A stretch of 64,000 bases of DNA from Pseudomonadota bacterium (lineage in GTDB: Archaea; Thermoplasmatota; SW-10-69-26; JACQPN01; JAJPHT01): contig JAJPHT010000020.1 in the NCBI GenBank assembly GCA_021325135.1, positions 87,377 through 151,376 on the forward strand. Reading direction: 5' to 3'. The notes beneath the pieces are model-generated. The model saw only the letters and a list, made by a program, of their open reading frames with translations, had not been told where the DNA came from and did no database searches. This document shows positions 57,150 to 64,000 of this stretch, in pieces (the first letter of the stretch is position 1; each line of letters begins with the position of its first letter). Position numbers and translations under genes: made by a program.

Positions 57150-58925
57150 ATGCCCTACGACCTCCACGCCTTCGTGCGCGACCTGGAGAGCCGCGGCGAG
57201 CTTCGCCGCGTCAAGGCGGAGGTCGACCCCGAGCTGGAGATCGCGGAGGTGTACGACCGCGTCGTGAAGAAGGGGGGTCCCGCGCTCCTCTTCGAGAACG
57301 TGCGCGGCTCGTCCATGCCGGTGCTCATCAACGCCTTCGGCACCGACGCGCGCATGGCCCTCGCGCTGGGGCGCGAGCCGGCGCAGATCGGCAAGGACCT
57401 CATGGCGCTGGTGAAGACGCGCCCTCCCCGCTCGTTCCGCGAGATGCTCGCGCTCGCGCGCAAGGCCCGGGACGTACTCTCGTTCCCTCCCAAGAAGGTC
57501 CGCCGGGCGCGCTGCCAGGAGGTCGTCCTCACGGGCGAGGAGGTCGATATCACGAAGCTGCCCGTGCTGAAGTGCTGGCCCCTGGACGCGGGGCGCTTCA
57601 TCACGCTGCCGCAGGTCTACACGCGCGACCCCGAGACGGGCGAGCGCAACATGGGCATGTATCGCATGCAGGTCTTCGGGCCGCGGGAGACGGGCATGCA
57701 CTGGCAGACGCACAAGCACGGCACGGAGCACTACCGCAAGGCGAAGGCGATGGGCGTGAAGCTCCCGGTCGCGGTGGCGCTGGGCGGCGACCCCGCGCTG
57801 ACCTACGGGGCCACGGCGCCGCTGCCTCCGGGCTTCGACGAGGTGATGTTCTGCGGCTACGTGCGCCGCGAGCGCGTCCGCATGGTCAAGTGCAGGACGG
57901 TGGACCTGGAGGTCCCTGCCGACGCAGATATCATTCTTGAAGGGTACGTCGACCCCGCGGAGCCGCTGCGCACCGAGGGGCCCTTCGGCGACCACACCGG
58001 CTACTACAGCCTGGCGGACCGGTTCCCGGTCTTCCACGTCACGGCCATCACGCACCGGCGCGACGCCATCTACCCCACCACCGTCGTGGGCATCCCGCCG
58101 CAGGAGGACGGCCCCATGGGGAAGGCCACCGAGCGGCTCTTCTTGGAATTGATGCGCTTCCAGGTGCCGGAGCTGGTGGACATGGACATGCCCCTGGAGG
58201 GCGCGTTCCACAACCTGATGATCGCCAGCATCCGGAAACGATATCCCGGCCACGCGCGCAAGGCCATGATGAGCCTCTGGGGCGCAGGCCTCGTCTCGCT
58301 GGAGAAGGCGCTCGTCATCGTGGACGAGGGGGTGGACGTGCACAGCGCGGACGCGGTGCTCGCGGCCCTCGCGCGGCTCGACCCGCCGCGCGACCTGCTG
58401 GTCATCGACCAGCTTCCCACCGACACGCTGGACCACGCCGCGCCCCGGCCCGACCTGGGGAGCCACGTCGGCATCGACCTCACCACCCCCCTGGGCGCGG
58501 AGCCGCCCCGCACGCCGCAGTCGGGCGGCGCGATCCCCCCCTTCGACGCGCTGCGCGCGAAGGCGCCCTCCCTGGTGGCCGCGCGGCAGGTCGCGCCGCG
58601 GCTCGCCCTCGTCTCGTTCCGCAAGGGGCCCCGCGACACCGCGCGCGCCCTCCTCCAGGCGCTCTGGGATGCGGGCGTGCCCGAAGGCGTCGTCCTCGTG
58701 GCGTTCGACGACGACGTGGACGTGCGCGACGGCAGCAGCGCCCTCTTCCACGCGACGGCGAACCTCGACCCCGCGCGTGATATCATCCGCGATGGGGCGC
58801 GCGTCGGGATCGACGCCACGGTGAAGCGCGTGGACGAGGGCGCGCGGGAGTGGCCGCCCATCATCCGCATGGACGACGCCACCAAGGCGCGGGTGGACAA
58901 GCGCTGGGCCGAGTACGGGCTCTAG
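57150..58925 (+). CDS. ubiD: UbiD-family decarboxylase
   Basis: Encodes 591 aa. UbiD enzymes decarboxylate aromatic or unsaturated acids using prenylated FMN and Mn2+/K+. Typical pieces are [39 protein letters not shown], the metal/prFMN loop [18 protein letters not shown], the catalytic [13 protein letters not shown] and [12 protein letters not shown]. The true substrate is unknown; in archaea UbiD can act in quinone or aromatic metabolism or in the mevalonate-type anhydromevalonate pathway. UbiX, the cofactor-making partner, is at 5607. The last four bases overlap the stop of the convergent small gene. Confidence 0.95.
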   Translation: MPYDLHAFVRDLESRGELRRVKAEVDPELEIAEVYDRVVKKGGPALLFENVRGSSMPVLINAFGTDARMALALGREPAQIGKDLMALVKTRPPRSFREMLALARKARDVLSFPPKKVRRARCQEVVLTGEEVDITKLPVLKCWPLDAGRFITLPQVYTRDPETGERNMGMYRMQVFGPRETGMHWQTHKHGTEHYRKAKAMGVKLPVAVALGGDPALTYGATAPLPPGFDEVMFCGYVRRERVRMVKCRTVDLEVPADADIILEGYVDPAEPLRTEGPFGDHTGYYSLADRFPVFHVTAITHRRDAIYPTTVVGIPPQEDGPMGKATERLFLELMRFQVPELVDMDMPLEGAFHNLMIASIRKRYPGHARKAMMSLWGAGLVSLEKALVIVDEGVDVHSADAVLAALARLDPPRDLLVIDQLPTDTLDHAAPRPDLGSHVGIDLTTPLGAEPPRTPQSGGAIPPFDALRAKAPSLVAARQVAPRLALVSFRKGPRDTARALLQALWDAGVPEGVVLVAFDDDVDVRDGSSALFHATANLDPARDIIRDGARVGIDATVKRVDEGAREWPPIIRMDDATKARVDKRWAEYGL

Positions 58926-59137
58926 GCCGCCGTCTTGCCGATGGGGCAGGTCAGCCACGGCGGGAAGACGGAGCAGGGGAAGCACGTCCAGTTGATGTCG
59001 GGCGGGATCGTGGGCGTGAACCAGGGGCACTTGCTCGGCGGGAGCGCGCCCGAAGCCGAAGGCGACGCGGCGAGGCTGAGCGGGGCCAGCAGGAGAAGGG
59101 AGACCGCCACGAGGGCGGCCGGAGCGCGGGAGGTCAT
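58922..59137 (-). CDS. Small secreted Cys-containing protein
   Basis: Encodes 71 aa with a signal peptide (residues 1-24) and a short mature part with four Cys and many Pro and Trp (KCPWFTPTIPPDINWTC, CSVF, TCPIG). Its stop and the ubiD stop share the sequence CTAG. Function unknown; similar in style to the other small exported proteins. Confidence 0.6.
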   Translation of the reverse strand: MTSRAPAALVAVSLLLLAPLSLAASPSASGALPPSKCPWFTPTIPPDINWTCFPCSVFPPWLTCPIGKTAA

Positions 59138-59206
59138 CGCCGCAGCATCCCCGCGGGGCGTGATAACGCCTCGCTCCCATCCAGGGAAGGCGCAACCTTC
59201 CGCGGC

Positions 59207-60007
59207 CTATAGCGGCGCGTCCGTCCCCGTGAGGCGGCCCGAGAAGGCGTGCTCCGCGCTGCCGCCGCGCGCCCAGCTCCAGCTGAGCACGAGCCCCGTC
59301 GTGGAGGACCACTCGGTCTGGAAGCTGAAGGGCTCGTCGGTGGGGTCGCCCGTCGCGCGGTAGGCGTCCACGGCGCGCGCGCCGCCCGGGGCGGGCACCG
59401 TCGCCTGCGCGGGGCCGGCGAACGTCCGCGTCTCGTTGACGAGGCCGCACCCCCGCACGTACCAGACCGTGACGGGCTCGCCGGGCGCGGGCGGGGCGCG
59501 CGTGTCGAAGGGGGGCCAGTGGGGTGGGTGCGCCGCCGTGAAGCTGGCGTGCAGCGTCGTGTTGCTCCACGTCACGCCGTCGGAGCGATCGTGGCGCTCG
59601 CCGTCGCACACCCCGCGCCAGTCGCCGTCGTGGTACGTCCACGTCACGTTGGCGAAGGACTCCCACTCCTGCGTGGAGCCCGCGAAGCTCTGCCCCTCGT
59701 GGAGCGTGTAGGACACGAAGCTCCCCTCGCGAGGCCAGGAGGGGGGCGAGGGCGAGGGCGCAGGCGGGGTCGACGGGCGGGGCGCCGGCGGGGGCGGCGT
59801 CGGCGCAGGGGCGGGGGCGGGCGCAGGCGTGGGCGTCGGGGGGCCGAAGACCTCGCCGGGGGAGGTCGCGTTGGGGGCCGTCGACTCCTGGGGCGCCTCG
59901 GCGGGGGTGGCGTTCCCGCGGGCGCGCTCGATGGCGTCCTCCGCGGCCTGGATGCAGCCGGCGGAAAGAAGGGCGCCCGCCACGGCGACGAGGAGCGCGG
60001 CCCGCAT
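59207..60007 (-). CDS. Lipoprotein with Pro-rich linker
   Basis: Encodes 266 aa. The signal ends in LLSAGC, so it is lipid-anchored. Residues 50-92 are a Pro/Ala/Thr linker (PTPTPAPAPAPAPTPPPPAP and on), as used to hold a domain away from the membrane. The distal domain has strand-like segments (SFVSYTLHEGQSF, FANVTWTYHDGDW, VTVWYVRGCG) with N-x-T sites and two Cys. No family recognised. Confidence 0.75.
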   Translation of the reverse strand: MRAALLVAVAGALLSAGCIQAAEDAIERARGNATPAEAPQESTAPNATSPGEVFGPPTPTPAPAPAPAPTPPPPAPRPSTPPAPSPSPPSWPREGSFVSYTLHEGQSFAGSTQEWESFANVTWTYHDGDWRGVCDGERHDRSDGVTWSNTTLHASFTAAHPPHWPPFDTRAPPAPGEPVTVWYVRGCGLVNETRTFAGPAQATVPAPGGARAVDAYRATGDPTDEPFSFQTEWSSTTGLVLSWSWARGGSAEHAFSGRLTGTDAPL

Positions 60008-60071
60008 GGAGCCCAGCAGGGATGCAGGCAGGATGACCTTTCACGCCGCGTCGTCGATGGCCGCATGGCTC

Positions 60072-60443
60072 ATGCCAGCGCGGCCGCATCCCGGCCGCGT
60101 GCCCTCGTACGAGGACGTCCACAAGGCCCTTCGCCACTTCGTCGAGGCGCGCGACTGGGACGCCTTCCACGCCCCCAAGGACCTCGCCCTCTCCCTGGCC
60201 ATCGAGGCGGGGGAGCTGCTGGAGGTCTTCCAGTGGCGCGACCTCACCGCCGCCGACCTCACGCCCGAGGACCGCGCGCGCATCGGCGAGGAGCTGGCGG
60301 ACGTCGCCATGTACGCCATCCTCCTGGCGGACAAGGCGGGGCTGGACCTCATGGAGGCCATCGCCCGGAAGCTCGACGCCAACGCCGCGAAGTACCCCGT
60401 GGAGAAGGCCCGCGGACGGGCCGACAAGTACGACCGCCTGTGA
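60072..60443 (+). CDS. MazG-superfamily nucleotide pyrophosphohydrolase (RS21-C6-like)
   Basis: Encodes 123 aa. The RS21-C6/dCTP-pyrophosphatase signature is present: FHAPKDLALSLAIEAGELLE, then VFQW, then IGEELADVAMYAILLADKAG and a C-terminal NAAKYPVEKARG. It would clear unusual or excess (d)NTPs to monophosphates. The ATG at 60072 is chosen from family length; ATGs at 60057 and 60033 are alternatives. It is distinct from the MazG-like gene at 16357. Confidence 0.88.
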   Translation: MPARPHPGRVPSYEDVHKALRHFVEARDWDAFHAPKDLALSLAIEAGELLEVFQWRDLTAADLTPEDRARIGEELADVAMYAILLADKAGLDLMEAIARKLDANAAKYPVEKARGRADKYDRL

Positions 60444-60482
60444 CAGGAAGGGTTTTTGAGGGGGCAGGCGGACTCCGCCAGC

Positions 60483-61181
60483 ATGCGAGGGAGGCTTGCG
60501 GGAGTGGTCGCCATGCTTGGCCTGGCGCTGCTCGCGCCCGTGGCGAGCGCCGCGATCTGCACCGTGGCGGGCCCCTACGGGAACGTCCAGTACCAGTGCG
60601 ACGGGGGATCCGGGGGCGCGGCCAAGTCCAGCGATCCCTGGTGGGCGAGCCCCACGACGCAGGCCATCGTCGCGTTCGTGGGCCTCGCGGGCTCCGCCAT
60701 TGCAGGCGGCTACGCGCTCTACCGCGTCCGCGCGCGGCGCAAGGCGCTCACCGACGCCATCCTCTCCATCGAGCGCGCCTACTCGGAGACCAAGGGCTCG
60801 CCCGAGACGGGCATCCCGCGCCTCGTCGCGCTGCGGCAGGACTTCCGCGCGCTCCACCAGAAGGGGAAGCTGGACGACGGCCACTTCCTGGAGCTTGACA
60901 AGCGCGCGACGGAGCACATCGTCCGCCTGCGCGTCCTCGACCTGGACCGCCGCTTCCTGGGCCTGCCGCCCGGCCTCATGGCCGAGGTGCGCCGCCTGGT
61001 GGGCGACGGCCACGTGAGCCAGGAGGACGTGGACCTGGTGGAGCGCCACGCCGCGGCCTTCCGCGTCCCCGAGCCGCGCCGCGGCGAGCTGGTCGGCCTC
61101 GTCCGAAGCTGGTGCACCGACGATGGCGCGGCCGAGGCGTCCGCCGAGCCGCTACCCGCGCACAAGCTCCTGGTACGCTGA
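60483..61181 (+). CDS. Membrane-anchored protein with helical cytosolic domain
   Basis: Encodes 232 aa. A signal-like helix (residues 8-25) is followed by a short outer loop with two Cys (ICTV, QCDG), then a membrane helix (TQAIVAFVGLAGSAIAGGYAL) and a charged helical region (residues about 85-215). GGTTTTTGAG (60451-60460) is 23-32 bases before the ATG, a plausible TATA box. Function unknown. The last 30 bases overlap the convergent nitrilase. Confidence 0.65.
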   Translation: MRGRLAGVVAMLGLALLAPVASAAICTVAGPYGNVQYQCDGGSGGAAKSSDPWWASPTTQAIVAFVGLAGSAIAGGYALYRVRARRKALTDAILSIERAYSETKGSPETGIPRLVALRQDFRALHQKGKLDDGHFLELDKRATEHIVRLRVLDLDRRFLGLPPGLMAEVRRLVGDGHVSQEDVDLVERHAAAFRVPEPRRGELVGLVRSWCTDDGAAEASAEPLPAHKLLVR

Positions 61182-61958
61182 GGGCCGCCGCGCGGGGAAC
61201 GTCGCCTGGTGCTTGCGGAACTCGTCCAGCCGCGCGAAGTCCAGGTCCGCCACGAGGACCTCCTCCTCGAAGTCGTCCCGGTAGTGGGCCAGCGCGCCCC
61301 AGGGCGCTGTGACCAGGGAGCGGCCTGCGATCCCGCCCTGCCCGTCGGCTCCCGCCCGGCGGAAGCCGCCCGCCTTGACGAGGAAGGCGCCCGCGTCGTA
61401 GGCCCGCGCGATGAAGATGGCCTCGCGCGCCTCCCGGGTGTTGTCCACCGCGCGCCACGGGCTCATGACGGGGTTGAGCAGCAGGCGCGCGCCCATCACC
61501 TGCAGGATGCGCGCCGCCTCGGGGTAGAGCACGTCCGCGCACACCAGCATGCCCGTCTCGACGCCGCGCACGGGCGCCACGCGCCACGCGTCGCCGCCCA
61601 CGACCCCCGAGGCGGCCTCGCGCGGCATGGGGTGCGCCTTCTCCTGCTCCAGCAGGGGGCGCCCCGCGTCGTAGACGACGCCGCGGTTGAGCGTGCCCGC
61701 GGGGCCCGGCTCCAGGAGGTTCCCCGCGACGGCGAGGCCCGACGCGTGGCTGGCCTCCTCGTAGAACGCCCGCAGCGCGCGCCCCAGCGGCGCGGGGTCC
61801 GCGGGGGGCGGGCCCGTCGCGAACCAGTATTCCGGGAGCAGGGCCAGGTCCGCGCCGGCGTCCCGCGCCCGTGATAGCATCGAGCGCGCCGTCGCGGCGT
61901 TGGCATCCCACGTCGCGCCGTGGGGCATCTGGAGGGCCGCGACGCGGAGCCTGTCCAT
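61152..61958 (-). CDS. Nitrilase-superfamily carbon-nitrogen hydrolase
   Basis: Encodes 268 aa. The catalytic triad is complete: Glu43 in LPEYWF, Lys107 in EQEKAHPM and Cys140 in MLVCADVLYPEAAR. The family cleaves C-N bonds of nitriles or amides (amidase, omega-amidase, carbamoylase). The C-terminal ENTREAREAIFIARAYD-like segment reads DNTREAREAIFIARAYD. It lies 58 bases downstream of the ATP-grasp gene on the same strand, so it may belong to that transcript. Substrate unknown. Confidence 0.9.
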   Translation of the reverse strand: MDRLRVAALQMPHGATWDANAATARSMLSRARDAGADLALLPEYWFATGPPPADPAPLGRALRAFYEEASHASGLAVAGNLLEPGPAGTLNRGVVYDAGRPLLEQEKAHPMPREAASGVVGGDAWRVAPVRGVETGMLVCADVLYPEAARILQVMGARLLLNPVMSPWRAVDNTREAREAIFIARAYDAGAFLVKAGGFRRAGADGQGGIAGRSLVTAPWGALAHYRDDFEEEVLVADLDFARLDEFRKHQATFPARRPSAYQELVRG

Positions 61959-62016
61959 GAGGCATCCTAGGATGCGCCCCCCTATGGGCGTGTCGCTCCG
62001 GGGGCCGGGAGCGGCT

Positions 62017-62970
62017 TCAGGAGCCGGCGCGCCGCGCCAGCAGCCGGGCGATGGCGCGCGTGAGCGGCATCCCCGTGAGATCCTCGATCCAGAGCCAGGC
62101 GGGCTCGGAGTTGACCTCCAGGAACACGAGGTCGTCGGAGGGCGTGCGCACGAGGTCGATGCCGGAGTAGTCGAGCCCCGCGTCGCGCGTCACCTGCACG
62201 CAGCGGCGGGCGGCCTCCCGCGGGAGCCTCACGCGCTCGTAGCGGGTGCGGTGGTCGTAGCGGCGCCAGTCGACGCGCGTGCGCTCCGTCTCCTGGGAGA
62301 AGATCTCCACGGCGTGGACGGCGCCGCCCACGACGGTCGCGCGGATCTCGGTCCGCTTGGGGACGTAGGCCTGGGCGAGCACGGGCGCGGCGCGCAGCGC
62401 TTCGGCGTCCGCGAGGTCGCGGGCCCCCACGCGCTGCGTCAGCACGCGCGTGTCGTCGGGGAGGCCCGCGCTGCCGCTGGGCGACTTCACGGCGAGGCTT
62501 CGCAGGCGCCGCGCCATCGCGCGCAGGTCCCTGGGCTCGTTGGAGAGGAGCGTCTCGGGCACGCGGAAGCCGCGGGCGTGGGCCAGGACAAGCTGGTGGA
62601 ACTTGTCCCCGGCGCGAACCGCGCGGTCGGGGTCGTTCACCCACGGCACGCCCAGCGCGCGGCGCAGCGAGGCGAGGCCCGAGAGGGCGGCGGCGCGGGC
62701 GTAGCGGCGGGCGGCCGGCGCCGTGCCGCGCGCGAGCCGCGGCGCGTCGTGGGAGGAGAGCCACCCGACGCGCACGCCGTCGAGGTCCACCAGCGAGGAG
62801 CGCGCCCGCGCGCGGCCGGCGCGGTCCAGGCTCACGCTGAGGGAGCCCTCGGCCGGGAAGCGGCGCGGGTCGAGGACCCGCGGCTCAAGGCCGACGCCGG
62901 GCAGCTCCTCCGCGAGGGCCTTGAGGTGCGCGTTCTCCGGGCTCCCCAGGAGGAGCGCCGCGGAGGTCAT
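62017..62970 (-). CDS. MvdD-like ATP-grasp ligase (candidate graspetide maturase)
   Basis: Encodes 317 aa. The ATP-grasp fold is seen in GDKFHQLVLA, the Lys-bearing LAVKSPSGSAG, YVPKRTEIRATVVGG, then IFSQE and DWRRYDH (residues 234-240), YSGIDL (268-273) and FLEVN (283-287), ending WLWIEDLTGMPLTRAIARLL. The SQ/DWRRYD pair and the E-x-N/W-x-WIE-x2-TG ending are hallmarks of MvdC/MvdD-type enzymes that make omega-ester or omega-amide rings in RiPP peptides. Its ATG overlaps the stop of a 35-codon gene (ATGA), as for precursor-ligase pairs. It could also be a more general RimK-like ligase. Confidence 0.8.
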   Translation of the reverse strand: MTSAALLLGSPENAHLKALAEELPGVGLEPRVLDPRRFPAEGSLSVSLDRAGRARARSSLVDLDGVRVGWLSSHDAPRLARGTAPAARRYARAAALSGLASLRRALGVPWVNDPDRAVRAGDKFHQLVLAHARGFRVPETLLSNEPRDLRAMARRLRSLAVKSPSGSAGLPDDTRVLTQRVGARDLADAEALRAAPVLAQAYVPKRTEIRATVVGGAVHAVEIFSQETERTRVDWRRYDHRTRYERVRLPREAARRCVQVTRDAGLDYSGIDLVRTPSDDLVFLEVNSEPAWLWIEDLTGMPLTRAIARLLARRAGS

Positions 62971-63074
62971 TGCCCTTCGTTCTTGATGGTCTCCCGGTCG
63001 AAGGTGGCGCCCACGGGGCCGAGGTCGGCGCGCTCGGCGCGGGCGTACAGGAAGGGGGCCGTTCGTCGCTTCAT
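62967..63074 (-). CDS. 35-aa candidate graspetide precursor peptide
   Basis: The short frame reads MKRRTAPFLYARAERADLGP then VGATFDRETIKNEGQ. A basic leader precedes PF, and the C-terminal third has a dense set of possible ring-forming residues (Thr24, Asp26, Glu28, Thr29, Lys31, Glu33). The gene sits directly before the MvdD-like ligase with an ATGA overlap. A minus-strand GCCTTTTTTC element (63101-63110) is 27-36 bases upstream of the ATG. Precursors of this type are normally short and next to their ligase. No homologue search could be run, so it is a prediction. Confidence 0.6.
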   Translation of the reverse strand: MKRRTAPFLYARAERADLGPVGATFDRETIKNEGQ

Positions 63075-63100
63075 GCGAGACGGGATCGCGCCCTGGAGGG

Positions 63101-63110
63101 GAAAAAAGGC
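63101..63110 (-). promoter_or_regulatory. Possible promoter of the precursor-ligase pair
   Basis: Minus-strand GCCTTTTTTC lies 27-36 bases before the ATG at 63074, in the 59-base gap after the hydrolase gene. It is A/T-rich in a GC-rich region but not a consensus TATA box. Confidence 0.45.
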
Positions 63111-63133
63111 GCCGGAAGGCCGAGGGCGGACTT

Positions 63134-64000
63134 TCAGAGCGGGGGGCCGAGGATCGCGGCGGTGGTGGCCGCGTACCAGTGCGGGGCCTCGCGGTCGAAG
63201 TCCAGGTGGCGGCCGCGGGGGACGATCTGGACGGCGAGGCGCGGCGCGCGGGCGTCCAAGAGGAGCTTCGCGTGGGAGACGGGCACGACGGGGTCGTCCT
63301 CGGCGTGGAGGACGAACGCCGGGACCTGGAGCGCGTGGCAGTGCGCGACGGGGCTGCCCGCGCGAAGGAGGTCCTCCAGCGGGACGCCCAGGGCCTGCGC
63401 GCGCAGCGTGAGGAAGCCGTGGAAGTCCTGCACCGCGCCCCGCGTGCGCTCGCGGATGAGCCAGCGGTACATGCGGCCCAGGATGGAGGGATCGCGGGCG
63501 GCGCGCGTCGCCAGGGCCAGGTCCGCGAAGGGGCTCCACGCGACGACGCGCTCGAAGCGCTCCGAGGCGCCCGGGAGCGTGCCGGCCAGGAGCGCCACCG
63601 CGCCGCCCAGGCTCTCGCCCCACACGGTGACGCGCGCGGCGCCGCTCTCCTGCCGCAGCCAGTCGGCGGCGGCGTGGACGTCGCGCGCCTCCTGCCTCCC
63701 GCCGGTGGGCGCGTGGGCGTGGGAGCCGCCGAAGCCGCGCTGGTCCAGCACCAGGACGTGCAGGCCGAAGCGGCGCCAGAGGTCCAGCGCGCGGCGCTTG
63801 CGGGAGGTGTCGTCCTTGGTCTGGAACGTGCCGGGGACCAGGAGCAACGCGCCCGCGCCGGGCTTGCCGGGGCCGTAGACCGCGGCGAGGCGCGCGCCGT
63901 CCTCGGCCACGACGCGCACGGCGCGCCAGGGGCGCGGGTACGGGTTCACGCGGGAGAAGAAGCGGTGGGCGCGGGGGAGGTTGTGGGCCACGAAATCCAG
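63134..64000 (-). CDS. Alpha/beta hydrolase (start may lie beyond window edge)
   Basis: At least 285 aa. The serine-hydrolase triad is visible: Ser127 in VWGESLGGAV, Asp in HAEDDPVVP and His in GRHLDFD. LVPGTFQTKDD and VLDQRGFGGS form the oxyanion region and strand 4. It resembles small alpha/beta fold hydrolases that cleave esters or peptides. A GTG at 63991 can start it, but the frame is open to base 64000, so the true start may be outside. It precedes the precursor-like gene by 59 bases on the same strand. Confidence 0.88.
   Translation of the reverse strand: MDFVAHNLPRAHRFFSRVNPYPRPWRAVRVVAEDGARLAAVYGPGKPGAGALLLVPGTFQTKDDTSRKRRALDLWRRFGLHVLVLDQRGFGGSHAHAPTGGRQEARDVHAAADWLRQESGAARVTVWGESLGGAVALLAGTLPGASERFERVVAWSPFADLALATRAARDPSILGRMYRWLIRERTRGAVQDFHGFLTLRAQALGVPLEDLLRAGSPVAHCHALQVPAFVLHAEDDPVVPVSHAKLLLDARAPRLAVQIVPRGRHLDFDREAPHWYAATTAAILGPPL

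Noticed and set aside
57120..61049. A 1309-codon open frame on the minus strand.
   Set aside because: It spans the antisense of ubiD and several other clear genes and shows no domain; it is a GC shadow.

Overview
The window is a very GC-rich, densely coded piece of an archaeal chromosome. The archaeal assignment rests on several independent signs. The IleRS and LeuRS are of the archaeal type, and the tRNA dimethyltransferase is Trm1. The pair 42531/43135 looks like archaetidylserine decarboxylase and synthase. The PdxS is long, and there is a THEP1-type NTPase. Neither tRNA gene encodes its CCA end. Many start codons lie 23-33 bases after an A/T-rich TATA-like box, as expected for leaderless archaeal transcripts. 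A high-GC member of the Thermoplasmatota is my best guess, but that is inference. No rRNA, CRISPR array, transposase or prophage was seen.

Layout. 1-5 kb: the N-terminal part of SMC, an AT-rich divergent gap, two small secreted proteins and a beta-propeller lipoprotein. 5-12 kb: YegP-like protein, flavin prenyltransferase UbiX, lipoprotein, a VTT-like membrane protein, a CorA-like protein, endonuclease IV, a winged-helix/MazF-like pair and an EamA transporter. 12-25 kb: IleRS with a histone-H1-like Lys/Ala/Pro tail, a MazG-like protein divergent from PdxS, several secreted proteins, two zinc microproteins, PdxT, a START-like protein, a HAD hydrolase and an FAD oxidase. 24-35 kb: LeuRS, a TTNGG-repeat lipoprotein, an FMN reductase, tRNA-Val and tRNA-Gln, a histidine kinase and a CocE/X-Pro-type lipoprotein hydrolase. 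35-39 kb: a four-gene copper operon encoding a cupredoxin, a NosD-like beta-helix protein and a multicopper oxidase split into two genes. 40-46 kb: TauE-like permease, 3-hydroxyacyl-CoA dehydrogenase, archaeal phospholipid genes, and a response regulator followed by a TrmB regulator. 46-49 kb: tandem ribbon-helix-helix genes, a perfect 78-bp palindrome and a run of five hairpins. 49-60 kb: P5C-type aldehyde dehydrogenase, secreted Cys-rich proteins, TerB-like protein, Trm1, a sarcosine-oxidase-like protein, a DUF4190/Cys-Gly-repeat/DUF2085 fusion and UbiD. 60-64 kb: an all-alpha pyrophosphohydrolase, a nitrilase, and a candidate graspetide (omega-ester/amide RiPP) locus with a 35-codon precursor-like gene coupled to an MvdD-like ATP-grasp ligase.

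Working relations. PdxS with PdxT makes pyridoxal phosphate. UbiX supplies prenylated FMN to UbiD about 51 kb away. Asd with PssA makes the archaetidylethanolamine headgroup. The two halves of the multicopper oxidase together carry the four His-x-His motifs of a trinuclear copper site. The most novel-looking systems are the graspetide-like locus, the split oxidase operon, and the palindrome and hairpin cluster at 47.2-48.5 kb. A lineage-specific set of small, often Cys-rich, secreted proteins runs through the whole window.
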